NCBI GenBank assembly: GCA_037576215.1
Contig: JBANDB010000011.1
Coordinates: 1-64,000 of the forward strand
Length of the DNA stretch: 64,000 bases
Direction of reading: 5' to 3'
Source: Armillaria gallica
Taxonomy: Eukaryota; Basidiomycota; Agaricomycetes; Agaricales; Physalacriaceae
Shown: one piece after another, positions 8,501 to 19,864 of the stretch
Numbering within the stretch: the stretch's first letter is position 1
How the letters are laid out: each line of letters starts with the position of its first letter
The notes under the pieces: model-generated
Told to the model about the DNA's origin: nothing
Databases searched by the model: none
The model's input: only the letters and a program-made list of their open reading frames with translations
Program-made: the position numbers and the translations under genes

Positions 8501-10739
8501 ATGACGATGACAATCGTTCCGCCTCCACCACACGAACGGGGAATCACATCCTTGTCTACAGCAGAAACTATCGTAGGCGATGTTGAAAGGACTTTTCTTA
8601 TTCCAGAATTGGGTGCCGACATACCGCAAACGACGGTCCCAGCGGATGCATCGGCGACGCGGAAGCATCCAGTCAAGGAGGAGACCTTGGACCCCAACAT
8701 GACATCGGAATTCGTTCCTCCAGATCACAGGCATCGTACTTTGGTGCTCTGCTTCGACGGGACTGGGGACCAATTCGACTCGGACAACTCCAACATCGTA
8801 CAGCTCTTTTCCTTGCTGAAGAAGGATGACCGGTCGAAGCAGATGGTGTATTATCAGGTATGACATAATGAATGACGAATGACTGGCTTTATTTACGCGT
8901 TTTCTAGTCTGGAATTGGAACCTACACATCGCCACAAATCGCCACCCCGTTCATGTCGAAAATATACAAGGTACGATCTACCGCTTTTAAATTCGAGTTA
9001 GTACTAATGTCGCGGACAGACTGTTGACGTTATGATTGCTTGGGATCTTGATGCCCATGTCATGGGTACCCTTTGCATCTCTTGCATTTCATACCTGCGC
9101 TGACATACTGCTTTCAGCGGGGTACGAGTTCTTGATGCAAAATTGTGCGTCATATTTTCTTCTGCGGGAATAGCCCTTGATGAAATTGTCTAGACCACGC
9201 GGGTGATCGTATTTGCATATTTGGCTTCTCTCGCGGCGCGTACACCGCCAGGAGGTCCGCTATCATTATTTCGTGTTCGACTATTTGTCTGATCTTACGT
9301 TAATCCGTTAGTCTCGCCGGCATGATCCACAAAGTCGGCTTACTCCCAGCAGATAACTGGCAGCAGGTTCCCTTCGCGTACAAAATGTATACTCGGACGG
9401 ACAAGGTTGGATGGGATCAATCAACGGCTTTCAAACAGGCGTTTTCTAATGACGTTCAAATTGAATTCCTGGGTGTATGGTACGTACCGGCCATTTCATT
9501 CCTCCGTGAGATGCTTACAAACTATCAGGGACACGGTGGATTCAGTGGGGCTGATACCAAAAAGATTACCATTTACTACTTCAAACACTATTCTTCGAAC
9601 CTTTCGTCATGCCGTCTCGCTAGATGAGCGTCGTGCGAAGTTCAAAGCGAATCTTTGGAACAGACCCAGTGTTAGGGAACTGCTCTTCGGCACGTCAAGG
9701 TGGACCACGCAGAGTTCCCATCAGGATCCGAGTCATTCTAGTACACTAAAGACGCGTAAGGGGTCGCATGAAGGCCAGAAGGAATCCGAGATTGAATGGA
9801 GCCCGCAAGAAGAAAAGTTCATGAACGAGATGGAGAGGCTTCATTCGTCGTCTTCTGGTAAACCAACCGACATCGAGGAAGTTTGGTTCGCGGTAAGTCC
9901 TTCACATGTTGTACCTTGGACCGTTGCTGATTGGTTCCTTTGATGCGAAGGGATGCCATTGTGGTACGTGTTTCCAAGATCGACAAAGATAGTCTATTGA
10001 ACACGAGACTATAACAGACGTCGGAGGCGGCTCCGTGAAGAATTCGACGCGCTATTCCTTGGCACGGATATCGTTACGATGGATGATTAGAGAATGCTTC
10101 AAGACAAAGACGGGTATCATGTTCGATTCTCAGCGTCTGAGACTGTTGGGCCTCGACCCTACCACGCTCCATCCCTTCGTTACACCACGGCCACCAGCGC
10201 TTTCGGTCGATTCTGCCATGATGATACGATCAGGTCCCCCAAGACCGCCGCTAAAGGAAAGGCTCGTATCCGCCATTCGCCGTCGGACACTGCCCACTGC
10301 TCCCGAGGACGAAGCTCATGCAAGCGCGTTGCTTGAAGAGTATCGGCCTATCGGTACAGAAGAGGAAGAGGAACTACGGGACGCGCTGTCCCCTATATAC
10401 GACCAACTCAAGCGTTCGAGGTCATGGTGGATCCTCGAGGTGATCCCAATGGAGTTCCGGCACCAGAAGGGAGATGACAAGTGGGTGTCGTGGTTCGGGT
10501 ACGTGGAGCTAATGTTTCTCTTTGGTGTAGCGGCGACTGACTGAATGTTTTCCAGACCGAACCTTGCTCGTCCCCGGATCATTCCCAAGCAATCAAGTGG
10601 AGTGAAAGTCCATCGTAGCGTCCGGATGCGAATGGACGCCTCCCATGAGCACAATCCTGAGAAGAAGTACAAACCCAAGGCGCATTTGGCCGTTACGCCG
10701 ACTTGGGTAGATGACCATGTACCAGAGCACCAGAATTGA
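8501..10739 (+). CDS. DUF2235 alpha/beta hydrolase, left copy
   Basis: Ten exons: 8501-8857, 8908-8970, 9020-9065, 9118-9144, 9194-9254, 9312-9479, 9529-9892, 9951-9963, 10018-10498 and 10556-10739. They join to 1764 bases (587 residues) with no frame break; exon 8 is only 13 bases. The family signature is complete: CFDGTGD at about residues 84-90, GIGTYTSP, the nucleophile-elbow-like GFSRGAYTAR, the LAGMIHKVGLLP helix, FLGVWDTV, and DVGGGS followed by SLARISLRWM. DUF2235 is the domain of Tle1-type phospholipases; fungal members are mostly uncharacterised, so a lipase or esterase role is inference. The 80-residue N-terminus is poorly structured and has no clear signal peptide. The start at 8501 is the first ATG of the open exon and is conserved in the right copy. 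Confidence 0.93.
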
Positions 10740-11490
10740 AGTGATGATAATTCTATTTTGTGACGTGATTTCTCCTAACGACCGACGAAGAGTTGAACAT
10801 ACTTGGCGAGACGAGTCGAGAATAGGGAACCGGCGACTAGGAAAGGAAGGATGGGCATCTGAATTCGATAAGCCCTGAAAGCCTTGGCCATCCAAATCGC
10901 GTTACTGAGACCGATAGGCGGAGTGGAATAGATAGATGGCCATCGAAGAACTGGGTGGGCCAATTCACTTTCAGTATCCTGGGAGGGTTACGAAGTGTTC
11001 GTGATACAGGCATACTTAAGTGCCTGCCAGCCAGCAATCCGTATGTTCTTTGCAAATACGCCGCAGTCTTCGCTCTTGAACGGTGACGCCACGCCGCGTT
11101 GAAACAAAGCCACTACGGGCTCTACTCTGTACCCGCGATACTGATCAAAGGATGCACAAGGGAGCACCAATGTCCTGTGAAAAATCATGGTGAGCACGAA
11201 TATCTCTTCTACTACGCCAAGCTGGTGGAACCTATACGTGATTGAGGATGCCCCAAGGAGGTGCAGGAATGAAGAGAGCTGAGCTGCGGACGGGCTGCGC
11301 CAAAAAAATGTGAGAGAAATCAAAACACAGAGTGTCCAATGAACATATGGTGGCGTACCTCCAATAATAACAGAGAAAGACAGTCAGGCGCTCTGCGGTC
11401 ATATGTTGTGATGTAATAATCTGTACGACACGGTAAGATCCTTTTAAATGAGTTGGCGTGGAAGTCGACGCCCGGAGCCGGGGACTCAAT
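10740..11490 (-). pseudogene. Degraded convergent coding segment, unrecognised
   Basis: Tail-to-tail with the DUF2235 gene. Several overlapping minus-strand frames (10775-10963, 10988-11323, 11232-11489) have counterparts in the right arm with similar peptides, for example SSFLHLL...SITYRF and AIWMAKAFRAYRIQMPILPF. The frames do not join cleanly by obvious introns and reading continuity is lost in both arms. The hydrophobic, aromatic-rich peptides suggest a former membrane protein. No family is assigned. Confidence 0.4.
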
Positions 11491-14213
11491 TCATATTATA
11501 TGAACTTTGAGTTCGGTGGGCAAGGTACGTAGATCTCGTATTCAAATGAGAATCCCTGGCTAACCTTATTGTTCGCGGCAACCGTAGCCAGGGCCATAGT
11601 TAAGAATAGTGCGTGTTTATCGAGCTACATTAGGTTATGTGGTTTTCGGGCTCAGTAGTTGGACGAATAGAAGGAGGCTTTACTGGGAGCTTGTAGTGGG
11701 TCTACCACCGTAAGGCGTACGGACGGATCCGCCTGTGGGAACATGTAGCATCTCGGGTAAGAATACTCCAGTTAGCCGTTGCTGCATTTCGACAACTGGG
11801 CAGAAAAAGCTCACCGTGTTATTAGTAGTAAGTACCACGATGGTGTACCTATGCCGGACAACCCCGTGTTCAATACTGGAATAACGGCATATGGAACCGC
11901 CGTTTAAATATGTTTCCTTTTGAGAACGAGGGTCGTACGGAGATCTAAACATACAGGCATGATATCTGTGACATGCTGAGTTCGAAATCGAGTTCTCCGT
12001 GAATGCAGAGATTTAACATAAGGATTAGGAAAAGCCAGTTCCTTACCTTGGTGTTAAGATGTGAACAATGACGTTGACAGTACATTAGGTCTATCTCCTC
12101 GATCAATTGATGGTAGCAGTGAAACATACCCTTGAATTAATAATAGGCGGTAGCTTCGTCGGGGAAAGATACTCCAGGTGGTGCTGGTATCGAGAAACCT
12201 GTCTCTTTGAAAATATGTGAAACTTCATTCAATAAGTGTATTCGACGTTGCTCTTAGCAAGGGTGTGGAACCATGCAATGGAGTCCATCCACAATGCCGA
12301 GAATTGAATTGATGCTCAAACCGCATCATTAGAAAACACATTGAAGTGGCGCTTCTCTTCTTGGCGGTAAGAGGTCAATACGTTAGTGTTACCCATCGAA
12401 GGCGTAGAAATGAAGGAATCGTTCCTATGTCATTACCTCACTATAGATTTAATATCCTTCTTCCCAAGTCATCGGTACCGACGGGCTCAAGTACCAGGGC
12501 ACGGAATAATCGTGCTCCTGCACGTTGAGCTCTTGTGAATCGTCGAATCCGCGACCCAATCAACGCTGACTGAAATATGGTGCGAAATATCTATTTCCAA
12601 GAGTTGGTCATGACCAATGGATCGGGACGTAAACTCGGTAAGAATTGCCGGTGGGTCCGTGAAGATAACTTCCCACGCCACTTCACCTTCCTCTCTCAAA
12701 CGTCGATCTCGTTGCCTAGGCCATTACGGGCGCCGCCCACAGGGTATCATCTTTTTTCTACTATCAAACGAGACATCTCATTCCCCGCCATAGACATTAC
12801 TGTTAAAGCCCATCTGTTGCTCCGGTCGTCCACTGCCAGGCTGCGATTATTACCAAGATTATTATCAGCAGAGCGCAAATCTACATTCCTTGCCTCCGCC
12901 GTGACTGTGCTTTGACACCTGTTGTGTCGAGGATGTTGGACCAGCGAGGTTGGTTACTATCCCGTACGTCCCGGAGGTGTCACTATGCTCTCCATACCAA
13001 TTTTACATCGTTATTAATTGTGGCTCAGCCGACGCTCGAGGACGAGCGTTTAGTAAGCCGTTTCTCAGAATGGAGCTGAATATTTCGGAAGGCGCTTCAG
13101 AAGGCCGTATATGATATTCAACCGCAGTATGTTCGTGGTAGTTTTGTTTCACTGGATTTTACACTACCTATTCACATTTCTAACAGGGTTGTCCTGATTC
13201 AGAACCTCTCCCCGTTAGGTCCGTTTGAGTGATGTCACCTCGTCATTATTTGCGACGATAGCAACGTCCGTTATCATGGACGTGGACATCAGAGTGGGCT
13301 CCTGTAGTTCGCTGCGCCAAGGATACCTGAACGGAGGAAAAGGTACCCAAAGAAAAGGACTAACTCAGATTCGGGTCGACTGGGCCGCATCAACTATTTT
13401 TATCCGTGCTGTGACTACAATCAGCTTATTCGTCTTAGCGCAATCGCCTCTACGGCCTACGGCAGCCTATAACCCCTCCACACGAGCAAGATCCTTACCT
13501 CCGAAACACTCAAATCTGTCGCATATGCTTTGACAGTTAATTAAATGCTGATGTATCTAGCAAAAAGAACCAGTCGACCCTACTAGAGAACAATGGCACA
13601 GTGACGCAGGATCGGCAATGAATGTCTCCGACGCAAATCAATTCAGAAATTTGATGGTCTACCCGACTCAAGACAAACACGTACGGTCTCTTGTATATCA
13701 TACAGACGATTCCATTCTAACCAAATTTTATGTAGAAACACCCGGTCAACATAAATTAACCCTGCAATTCACAGATGTTGATTATCGAAACTTGGCCTGT
13801 ATTGCAACATCTCGTCCACGCTTGATAACTTATCTTCGGCCGGGCGGGCTGGTTTGCTTGGCGTTCCCGGGTTTTGATCAGTGATGCCTTTACGATCACA
13901 TCGCGTTGGTGCCTGATTTTTTTTCGACCCCATTCCCCCGGATACGGAGCGGTCTCTGTGTACTTTCTCACCTGTGCATGTTCGTCCGTGTCTATTTCCA
14001 TCGGTCATCAAATACAGTACCGAATTGATTTCTTCGCCGTTTCTCACCCTACCCCTGACGTAAGCGACTCGATCTAGAGTTGAAGATCGTGATCGATCCT
14101 TAAATGCCATGCATCGATGCTGATTCAACAGACCGGAGGGTCCATGGACGGCGGAGTACCTCGCCCTTAACTTGACCCTCGCTTCTATTACCTTTTCCTA
14201 CTTCTTTGCATCC
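11490..14213. other. Intergenic, no supported gene
   Basis: Only short frames occur, for example 12577-12915 (+), 12487-12699 (-), 13618-13884 (+) and 13769-14128 (-). None shows a domain, and no convincing chain of GT-AG exons was found. A decayed gene cannot be excluded. The region is unique to the left side: it lies just inside the inverted repeat and is absent next to the right arm. Confidence 0.45.
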
Positions 14214-16918
14214 ATGTCCCCTCCACCTTCGCCTCTCGATTCGCCTACATTCCAGATCATGGAGTCGGTCGTCGAACTCAAACCAGACGGAGATCTCTCG
14301 CGCATACGTTCTCATCGAGGGAACGCCCCGACATTACCCCAGACGAAATACTGCCCACTTTGTCCCGCCAAGTTCACAAGAACGACGCACTTGCACAGAC
14401 ACTTCCGTTCCCGTAAGTCTTCGCAGTACTAGGACGCTCCGAGCTTGACTGAGATATCTCCTCAACAGATACCAACGAACGTGCGCATCGATGCGAGGTC
14501 AGCGTTCTGCGGAGCATAGGCGTTCATATACTGACTCGAAGTTCAGATGTGCGGTGCCGAGTTCACGAGAAGTGATCTTCTGACTCGACACAAGAGGACG
14601 TGCGGTGACCCGTGAGTGATCATCTCCGAAGGCCAGAAGCGCGACTAACAGCAATCTCATAGGACCATTGCCCATCGGTCTCGACGAAAATCTTGCCAGG
14701 TTGGTCTCAAAGTATGCTGATGCATTACTCTGTGTCTCAATATTCGTTCAGGCTTGTGCAGACTCAAAAATCAAGTGCAATCTCGAGAATCCATGCTCCA
14801 AGTGCATTTCTCGCGGCAAGAAATGCGTCTATGTAAACGATCCAGCAGTCTCCCGCGACAAGAAGAATAACGCCAAGAGACGTCGGCTTAAGAGATCCGT
14901 CCAAACGACGCCCGCTGAAGGCTCTCCAGAGCTGTCTTCGCCCACATTTTCATCTGACTCGCTTCCATCTCCTCGCGACAGGGAGATATCACCTATGCAT
15001 AATTCTACCCCGTCCTTAACGGCCGACTCCACCCGCTTCACTCCACCTCGTTCAATTCTTCATCTTTGTCTAATATCTTTGACGCTGTGATCAAAGATGC
15101 AGTTACTATTACCGATGGTAGCGGTGAACTGCATGATCCTATGGAGAAACTGTTCTCCAACGGCGTACTTGATTACTTCCTCGATAAACACCCCTTCTCT
15201 ACTCCCGCGATGACACAGTCGTTACCAGAATTCCCATGGCTTGAGCATGGCGGTGCATCCGGATTGAACGGCGACTGTTTTTCCTTCATGCCGTCCTCCC
15301 TCAGCCCCGTTTCTATCCCTACGCCATCGGATTACGGATCACCGTTATCCTTTATCTCTAATCCTTCACCTAGTCCTTATACGGCATCTCCGGCGAGTAC
15401 AGAATGTATTGGCAGCGCTCAGCCACTCGATACAGAGAATCAGCAATACCGTGGGTGTCTGCCGACCCGCATACCGTAATAGTTTGATGGCTGACATACC
15501 CCTCAGTCTATCTATTCTTTTCGGCGTTTTGCACACAAATCCCTGTGGTACACCAGGGTACCTGGGCGATAGAGGACAAACCACCCGTCCTCATTCGGAC
15601 AATGCAAGCCTGCGGGGCGCTCTTCCTCAAAACGCGCAGGGCCGTCAATTTTATTACCGAAACTTTATCATCAACGCGGGATGCCCTCATACATGAATTT
15701 GTATGTCCCTCCGTCTTGGCAAAACATATATTTGACGCTAATGTATTTGCGCGGCCAGACGAAAGCGACATGTAGCCCCAAGGAGCAGGACTTCCTGATA
15801 CTCGCTGTTGTATTGCTCCAAACGATCGGTCTATTCCACCAACGCCCTGAATTTCGAGTTTCGTCGAACGTCTACCATGGAATGCTAGTTATGGTAGGTC
15901 AACCCTATTTTTACGGAGATCTCGCGTCTCTAACCGAAGTCTGTAGATGATAAGACGTACGGAGTCCATCTCTCGCTCCCGCTCTTGGGCGGTTCCTGAT
16001 TTGAATGACCCCCTTATTTTGGAACAAACTTGGCGGGAATGGGCACTTCATGAGACCGTCAAACGGTAAATTCAAATATTCTCTGCATAGCCTGCTAGTA
16101 CTGACGGGCGCGACATATGTAGTGCGCTATTACTCTCGTATCTCCACGATTGCTGTCATTCTGTCTTTTTCTCGATGCGCCCATCGTTTCAGACCGCTGA
16201 ATTTGACATCAATCTGCCTTGCGACGATGCGCTATGGAAAGCGCAGTCTGCCGCTGAATGGATGGATCTGCTGCAGAAACCATCACCGTACGGAATTGGA
16301 TCGGCTAGACTGTATGGTGTAGGGATGCAGCAAGCTCTAACTAGCCTCGGCGAAATACGGCTCCCGACTTCCCCCAGTCCCTTGAATCCATTCTCACAGT
16401 TCATTCTCATCCATACGATTCTCCGCAACATCTACTTCTCCTCCTCGATGCCCGACTCTTCTAATGATACGGCGTCTTCTGCTTCTGCTACTTCTTCTCC
16501 CGAACCTGCCGGTAGAGAAGACCGCCGAGGGAGCCAGTTTGCAAACCAATACGCGTTGACCAACTGGCTTCGTATGTGGATGTCGTGTCCAGATACGATG
16601 AAACCGGAAGATGGGGATGAAGGTGATGATGAGCCACCCTTCGCACAGAATGCTCTTCCGTTCTATTGGCTGGCGCAAATTTCATTACTGGCTATCCAAG
16701 ACGGTGGGCCTTCTTGGACAGAAGGGGCTGCTGAGAATAGGTTTCATGTTATGAAGGAGTGGTTGGATCGTATTCGCTTCTTTCTGCGGAAGCACAAAGA
16801 AATTTCTCCTCATCTATGGGACGAGTTGATGGTGATTCGCCATCAGGTTTCGCAGGTTGAAACGACTACTTTGGAAGACCATCCTAATGGTCTACTTTCT
16901 TTCTTTCCTGATCATTAA
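14214..16918 (+). CDS. Transcription factor with C2H2 fingers and Zn2Cys6 cluster
   Basis: Nine exons: 14214-14412, 14469-14497, 14547-14611, 14663-14699, 14752-15450, 15507-15700, 15759-15893, 15947-16065 and 16123-16918. The N-terminus has a C2H2 finger (CPLC...HLHRHFRSH) and a second finger ending H-x4-C (CEMC...LTRHKRTC). A canonical Zn(II)2Cys6 cluster follows, with spacing CX2CX6CX5CX2CX6C, then a basic stretch, a Ser/Pro linker, and a fungal-specific TF middle domain (HQGTW, LLQTIGLFHQ, WREWALHETVKR, LPCDDALW). The product would act in the nucleus as a DNA-binding regulator; target unknown. The summed exons are one base short of a multiple of three. The break is near 15046-15055, where adding one T to the TT of CGTTCAATTC restores a continuous frame, so it is an undercall or a frameshift mutation. 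Confidence 0.85.
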
Positions 16919-18132
16919 TTAATTCTCTATTATGTTATTCATATGCATCTAGACGCCTGGATCACTGTCAAACTCCATTATCTGTATTACTATCAGATGT
17001 ACTTTTACTGAAATCGCGTAGAGTCATGTATAATTTACTTTTCATTAGCCGCAGTCCTGTAGAGCGATAACATTTCCATAGATATCGGACGAAAGTCCAC
17101 TTATCACCGGGCCGATCAGGGCCCACGTATTCAACATCGGAGAGACGCAACTTCCTACAGATTTTAAGCGCGAACGTGGTACAGATACCACTGCTCGGGG
17201 ACCTAATAGCGTACGGAAAACAGGAACGACGAATCATCGTCTCGCCCTGAGATATCTCGGGAGGAGCGGGAGCGGAGTAGACCAATTCATTGGTGGGAGA
17301 AAGGTAATCTGTGCTGACCAATGGCAGAATAGACGAATCGCTACAGCCTAGGTTGACAGGATCAATCACCGAACTTGCGAATGAATAGCGGAGCGGGTTT
17401 AGGATCGGCTTGTGGACTACCGCGTCATAGATGATTACACTCGTTTACTACTGGTGACTGTGTAGAGCGTAAAATGATGCGAAACGACGGCGGTTCCTTT
17501 GAGGATAAAAAACATACGTCTTGCTCTATGCATAAGCGTTGAAACGTAGTACCGGCAGTACGCATCATAATCTTATGTGCGGCATAACACCGCAATACTT
17601 GGCGAATTCAGTTTTCGAATAGAACATAGAAGTTCGATCTACCGTGTCTCGTGTGTGCACAACAGTCCAGGGTATGAACATCAAGTATGACGAGAGAAAT
17701 CCATGAGTCTGGAGCTGACGGCACTGAAGAGCTTAAATCTGAGTATCACTCCAGGCCGGAATATAGACTAAGCAGAAGTGTAAAGAATTGGAGTATCCGC
17801 TTGGAGCCGGAGGGCTGCGTTTGAAGATACATTACAAAAAAAATTTCAAAGGTCTCCCGAAAGATAATTATGGTGTCTCATTCTTACAGCATACAGCTTG
17901 ACAGTCGGGGGGTTTTCGTGGATGATGAAAAGAAGCTCGGACATCGTCATAAACCGTGTTCTGGGGACTTCACGCGCATGAAACGGCCTCCGATGTCGCC
18001 GAAATGGCCATAAACCACCCACAAACGCTTCATCAAGCCCTTAAACCACGGTTTATGGCGAAGCTTCTCTCGCGCAGAACGCCCACTGCTGTCAAGCTGC
18101 GTACAAACAGCTGTAAGAGCGAAGTGCGGAGA
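16919..18132. other. Intergenic after the zinc-finger gene
   Basis: A 133-codon minus-strand frame (16968-17369) has no recognisable domain and is not supported. At 17949-18060 a small foldback is visible (CATAAACCGTG against CACGGTTTATGG). Nothing else is seen. Confidence 0.5.
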
Positions 18133-19314
18133 ACTCAAGACTCAGTACTCAGTCCCAGTGAAAAGTCAGTCGAGCCAGGCTGAGCCAAATGGAGCCGAAG
18201 GGAAAAGGTCGATGGGGCTTCGTCCCGCTCGCCGTGGCTTCGAAATGTGAACCCTTTTCCAGCCTAGGTCAAGTTATTTCGAGCTGCACAGATCAATCTT
18301 GTTCAGTTCCCATACGCTCGATTAGGCTCGATTTTCTTCCATTTGACTATTATACGGTGTAATTACACGGTACACCGAGAAATATACCAAACATCCCAAT
18401 CTGTCTGCTTTGTCTCGCTATATTTACATCCGTCAAGCCCTTCTGGTGGTAGTAGATCGCAATGCTGCACCATTCGCAATAGGAAAATGACCTTAAGTGT
18501 TACATCAATACTTTGATAATGGACAAGACGGTCGGGCCTACTCACAAAAGTTACGAAACAGACACTGATAAAAATTTAAGAGGATGACCTTTACAATGAC
18601 GGTCAGACCACCACATTGCACAGAGATACGGAACATAACGTACCAAGGTCGCCCCAAACAAGATATAACGAGACGGCGTACAAAACAACTACCTCGTTGT
18701 GAGTATCTATGACAAGCAATAACGCGATAATACATACCTCTGGTATTACTAGCCACCCAAGCGCGACAATATAAACATAAACTGATGTTGCAGACGTCGA
18801 AACAGAGCGCATATAACCACCTTGGGAGCCAGTTGCCGTCCCCAACATCGTGTCTGTGAGTGCCGTGGTCTGTTTCGGGGGCAACAGTGGAGTACCAGTA
18901 GAAGAAAGCATTGATTAGCAAGCAAGATGGCACATTTGGTGGCGTAAGAAGACGGCGGCGAAAGCGTATATGCAGCAGGAGACGACGAGATGGTGGTGGT
19001 AGAAGAGAAAGAGGTGTCGATCGGGTCACCGGCAGCTGGCCAGCCGGTGAAATACATGTGGCTGGGCTGGAGCTTATTTTGCATTAGCAGGTCGACCGCA
19101 AACTATCTGTTTCAATGAAGCTCTGAAGTTCTCCAGAGACGGTGTATTGGCTATGGTGTGTGGAAGAAAGCTTGCGATTAGACGCCATTAGGCTTGCAGT
19201 GCGTGTTGCCGTTTGATTTGGCTCGATCTCGCTGCATGAAAATCTGTGCGGCTTGATTTGGCTCAAACCGGCTCGACGGAATTTTCACTGGGACTCAGTA
19301 CCCAAGAGTCGAGT
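18133..19314. mobile_element. TIR element, about 1.2 kb, non-autonomous
   Basis: About 70-base imperfect terminal inverted repeats bound this segment. The left end contains ACTCAGTCCCAGTGAAAA and GTCGAGCC (18148-18180); the right end holds the complement (about 19265-19300), continuing into matching GAGCCAAAT sequence. No transposase is encoded. On the minus strand 18603-18911 gives a 102-residue frame with two hydrophobic segments, and 18749-19084 a second overlapping frame; whether either is a gene is unclear. No target-site duplication could be fixed. Confidence 0.7.
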
Positions 19315-19330
19315 ACGCACGGAGCCCTAG

Positions 19331-19640
19331 GTTTTGATACACTAAGGTTTCGGACCAGTAAGTTACCGGTTAGTTACTGGTAATTTACCTCTGCCCGCTG
19401 GAGGGGTTTTCGTCGAGGTAACTTACCTGTCATGTGATGACATTTGAGCAGCAATATCAGTACTATATTCAATCCCATTGTAGTTATATTTTATTTACGA
19501 CCAAAAACATATCTCTGTAGCAATTTTTGATGAATTGCACTTCGGGAGAAGTGTAAAAGAATACAACGATGAAATGACGCGCCTCGGGCATGTGATTATA
19601 CACGTGATAGGTAAGTAACGGTAAATTACCGTATCAAAAC
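19331..19640. mobile_element. Small MITE with GTTTTGATAC termini
   Basis: A 310-base segment begins GTTTTGATAC (19331-19340) and ends with its exact complement GTATCAAAAC (19631-19640). Subterminal GGTAATTTACC and AGGTAAGTAAC strings also occur in both orientations. It has no coding capacity. It lies 16 bases from the previous element and 126 bases from the tRNA-Leu gene. Confidence 0.65.
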
Positions 19641-19765
19641 ACCGCCCTTGGAGAGGGGTCGGTATAAAACCGTATATTCCACCCCCCATAGGTTTCGTGC
19701 GCAGCCCTAGCTCAGTGAACGACTCACCGTCAAAAAATACCAAAAATATAACAACGAAAACCTAC

Positions 19766-19864
19766 TGACAGGAACGGGACTCGAACCCGTGCCCCTTTCG
19801 AGACTAGAAAATCAAGACTCAAGAGACCTGGATCTAGCGCCTTAGACCGCTCGGCCATCCTGCC
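19766..19864 (-). tRNA. tRNA-Leu(CAG) with intron
   Basis: The minus strand folds into a type II tRNA. Acceptor GGCAGGA pairs with TCCTGTC (one G-U), the D-arm is GCCGAGCGGTCTAAGGC, and the anticodon stem CTAGA pairs with TCTAG. A long variable arm and T-arm CGGGTTCGAGTCCCG follow. The anticodon loop reads TCCAGG before an intron of about 18 bases, giving anticodon CAG (reads CUG). Position 33 is C rather than the near-universal T. Internal pol III boxes are present (TGGCCGAGCGG and GGTTCGAGTCC), and a TTTT terminator follows about six bases downstream. Confidence 0.88.

Larger units (their letters stand above)
5362..11430 (+). repeat. Left arm of a 6 kb inverted duplication
   Basis: This segment matches, in inverted orientation, 57213-63976. 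Shared content in order: acyl-CoA synthetase 3' part, conserved non-coding DNA, the DUF2235 gene and a convergent degraded segment. The left arm starts inside a codon run of the synthetase (ACTAATTCC at about 5362-5370) and ends near GTCGTACAG (minus strand, about 11421-11429). The copies differ at many single positions and small indels, by eye roughly one base in ten, so they are separate loci rather than one sequence assembled twice. Confidence 0.9.

Noticed and set aside
10316..10678. 120-codon minus-strand frame
   Set aside because: Antisense to the last exons of the DUF2235 gene and to an intron; no domain.
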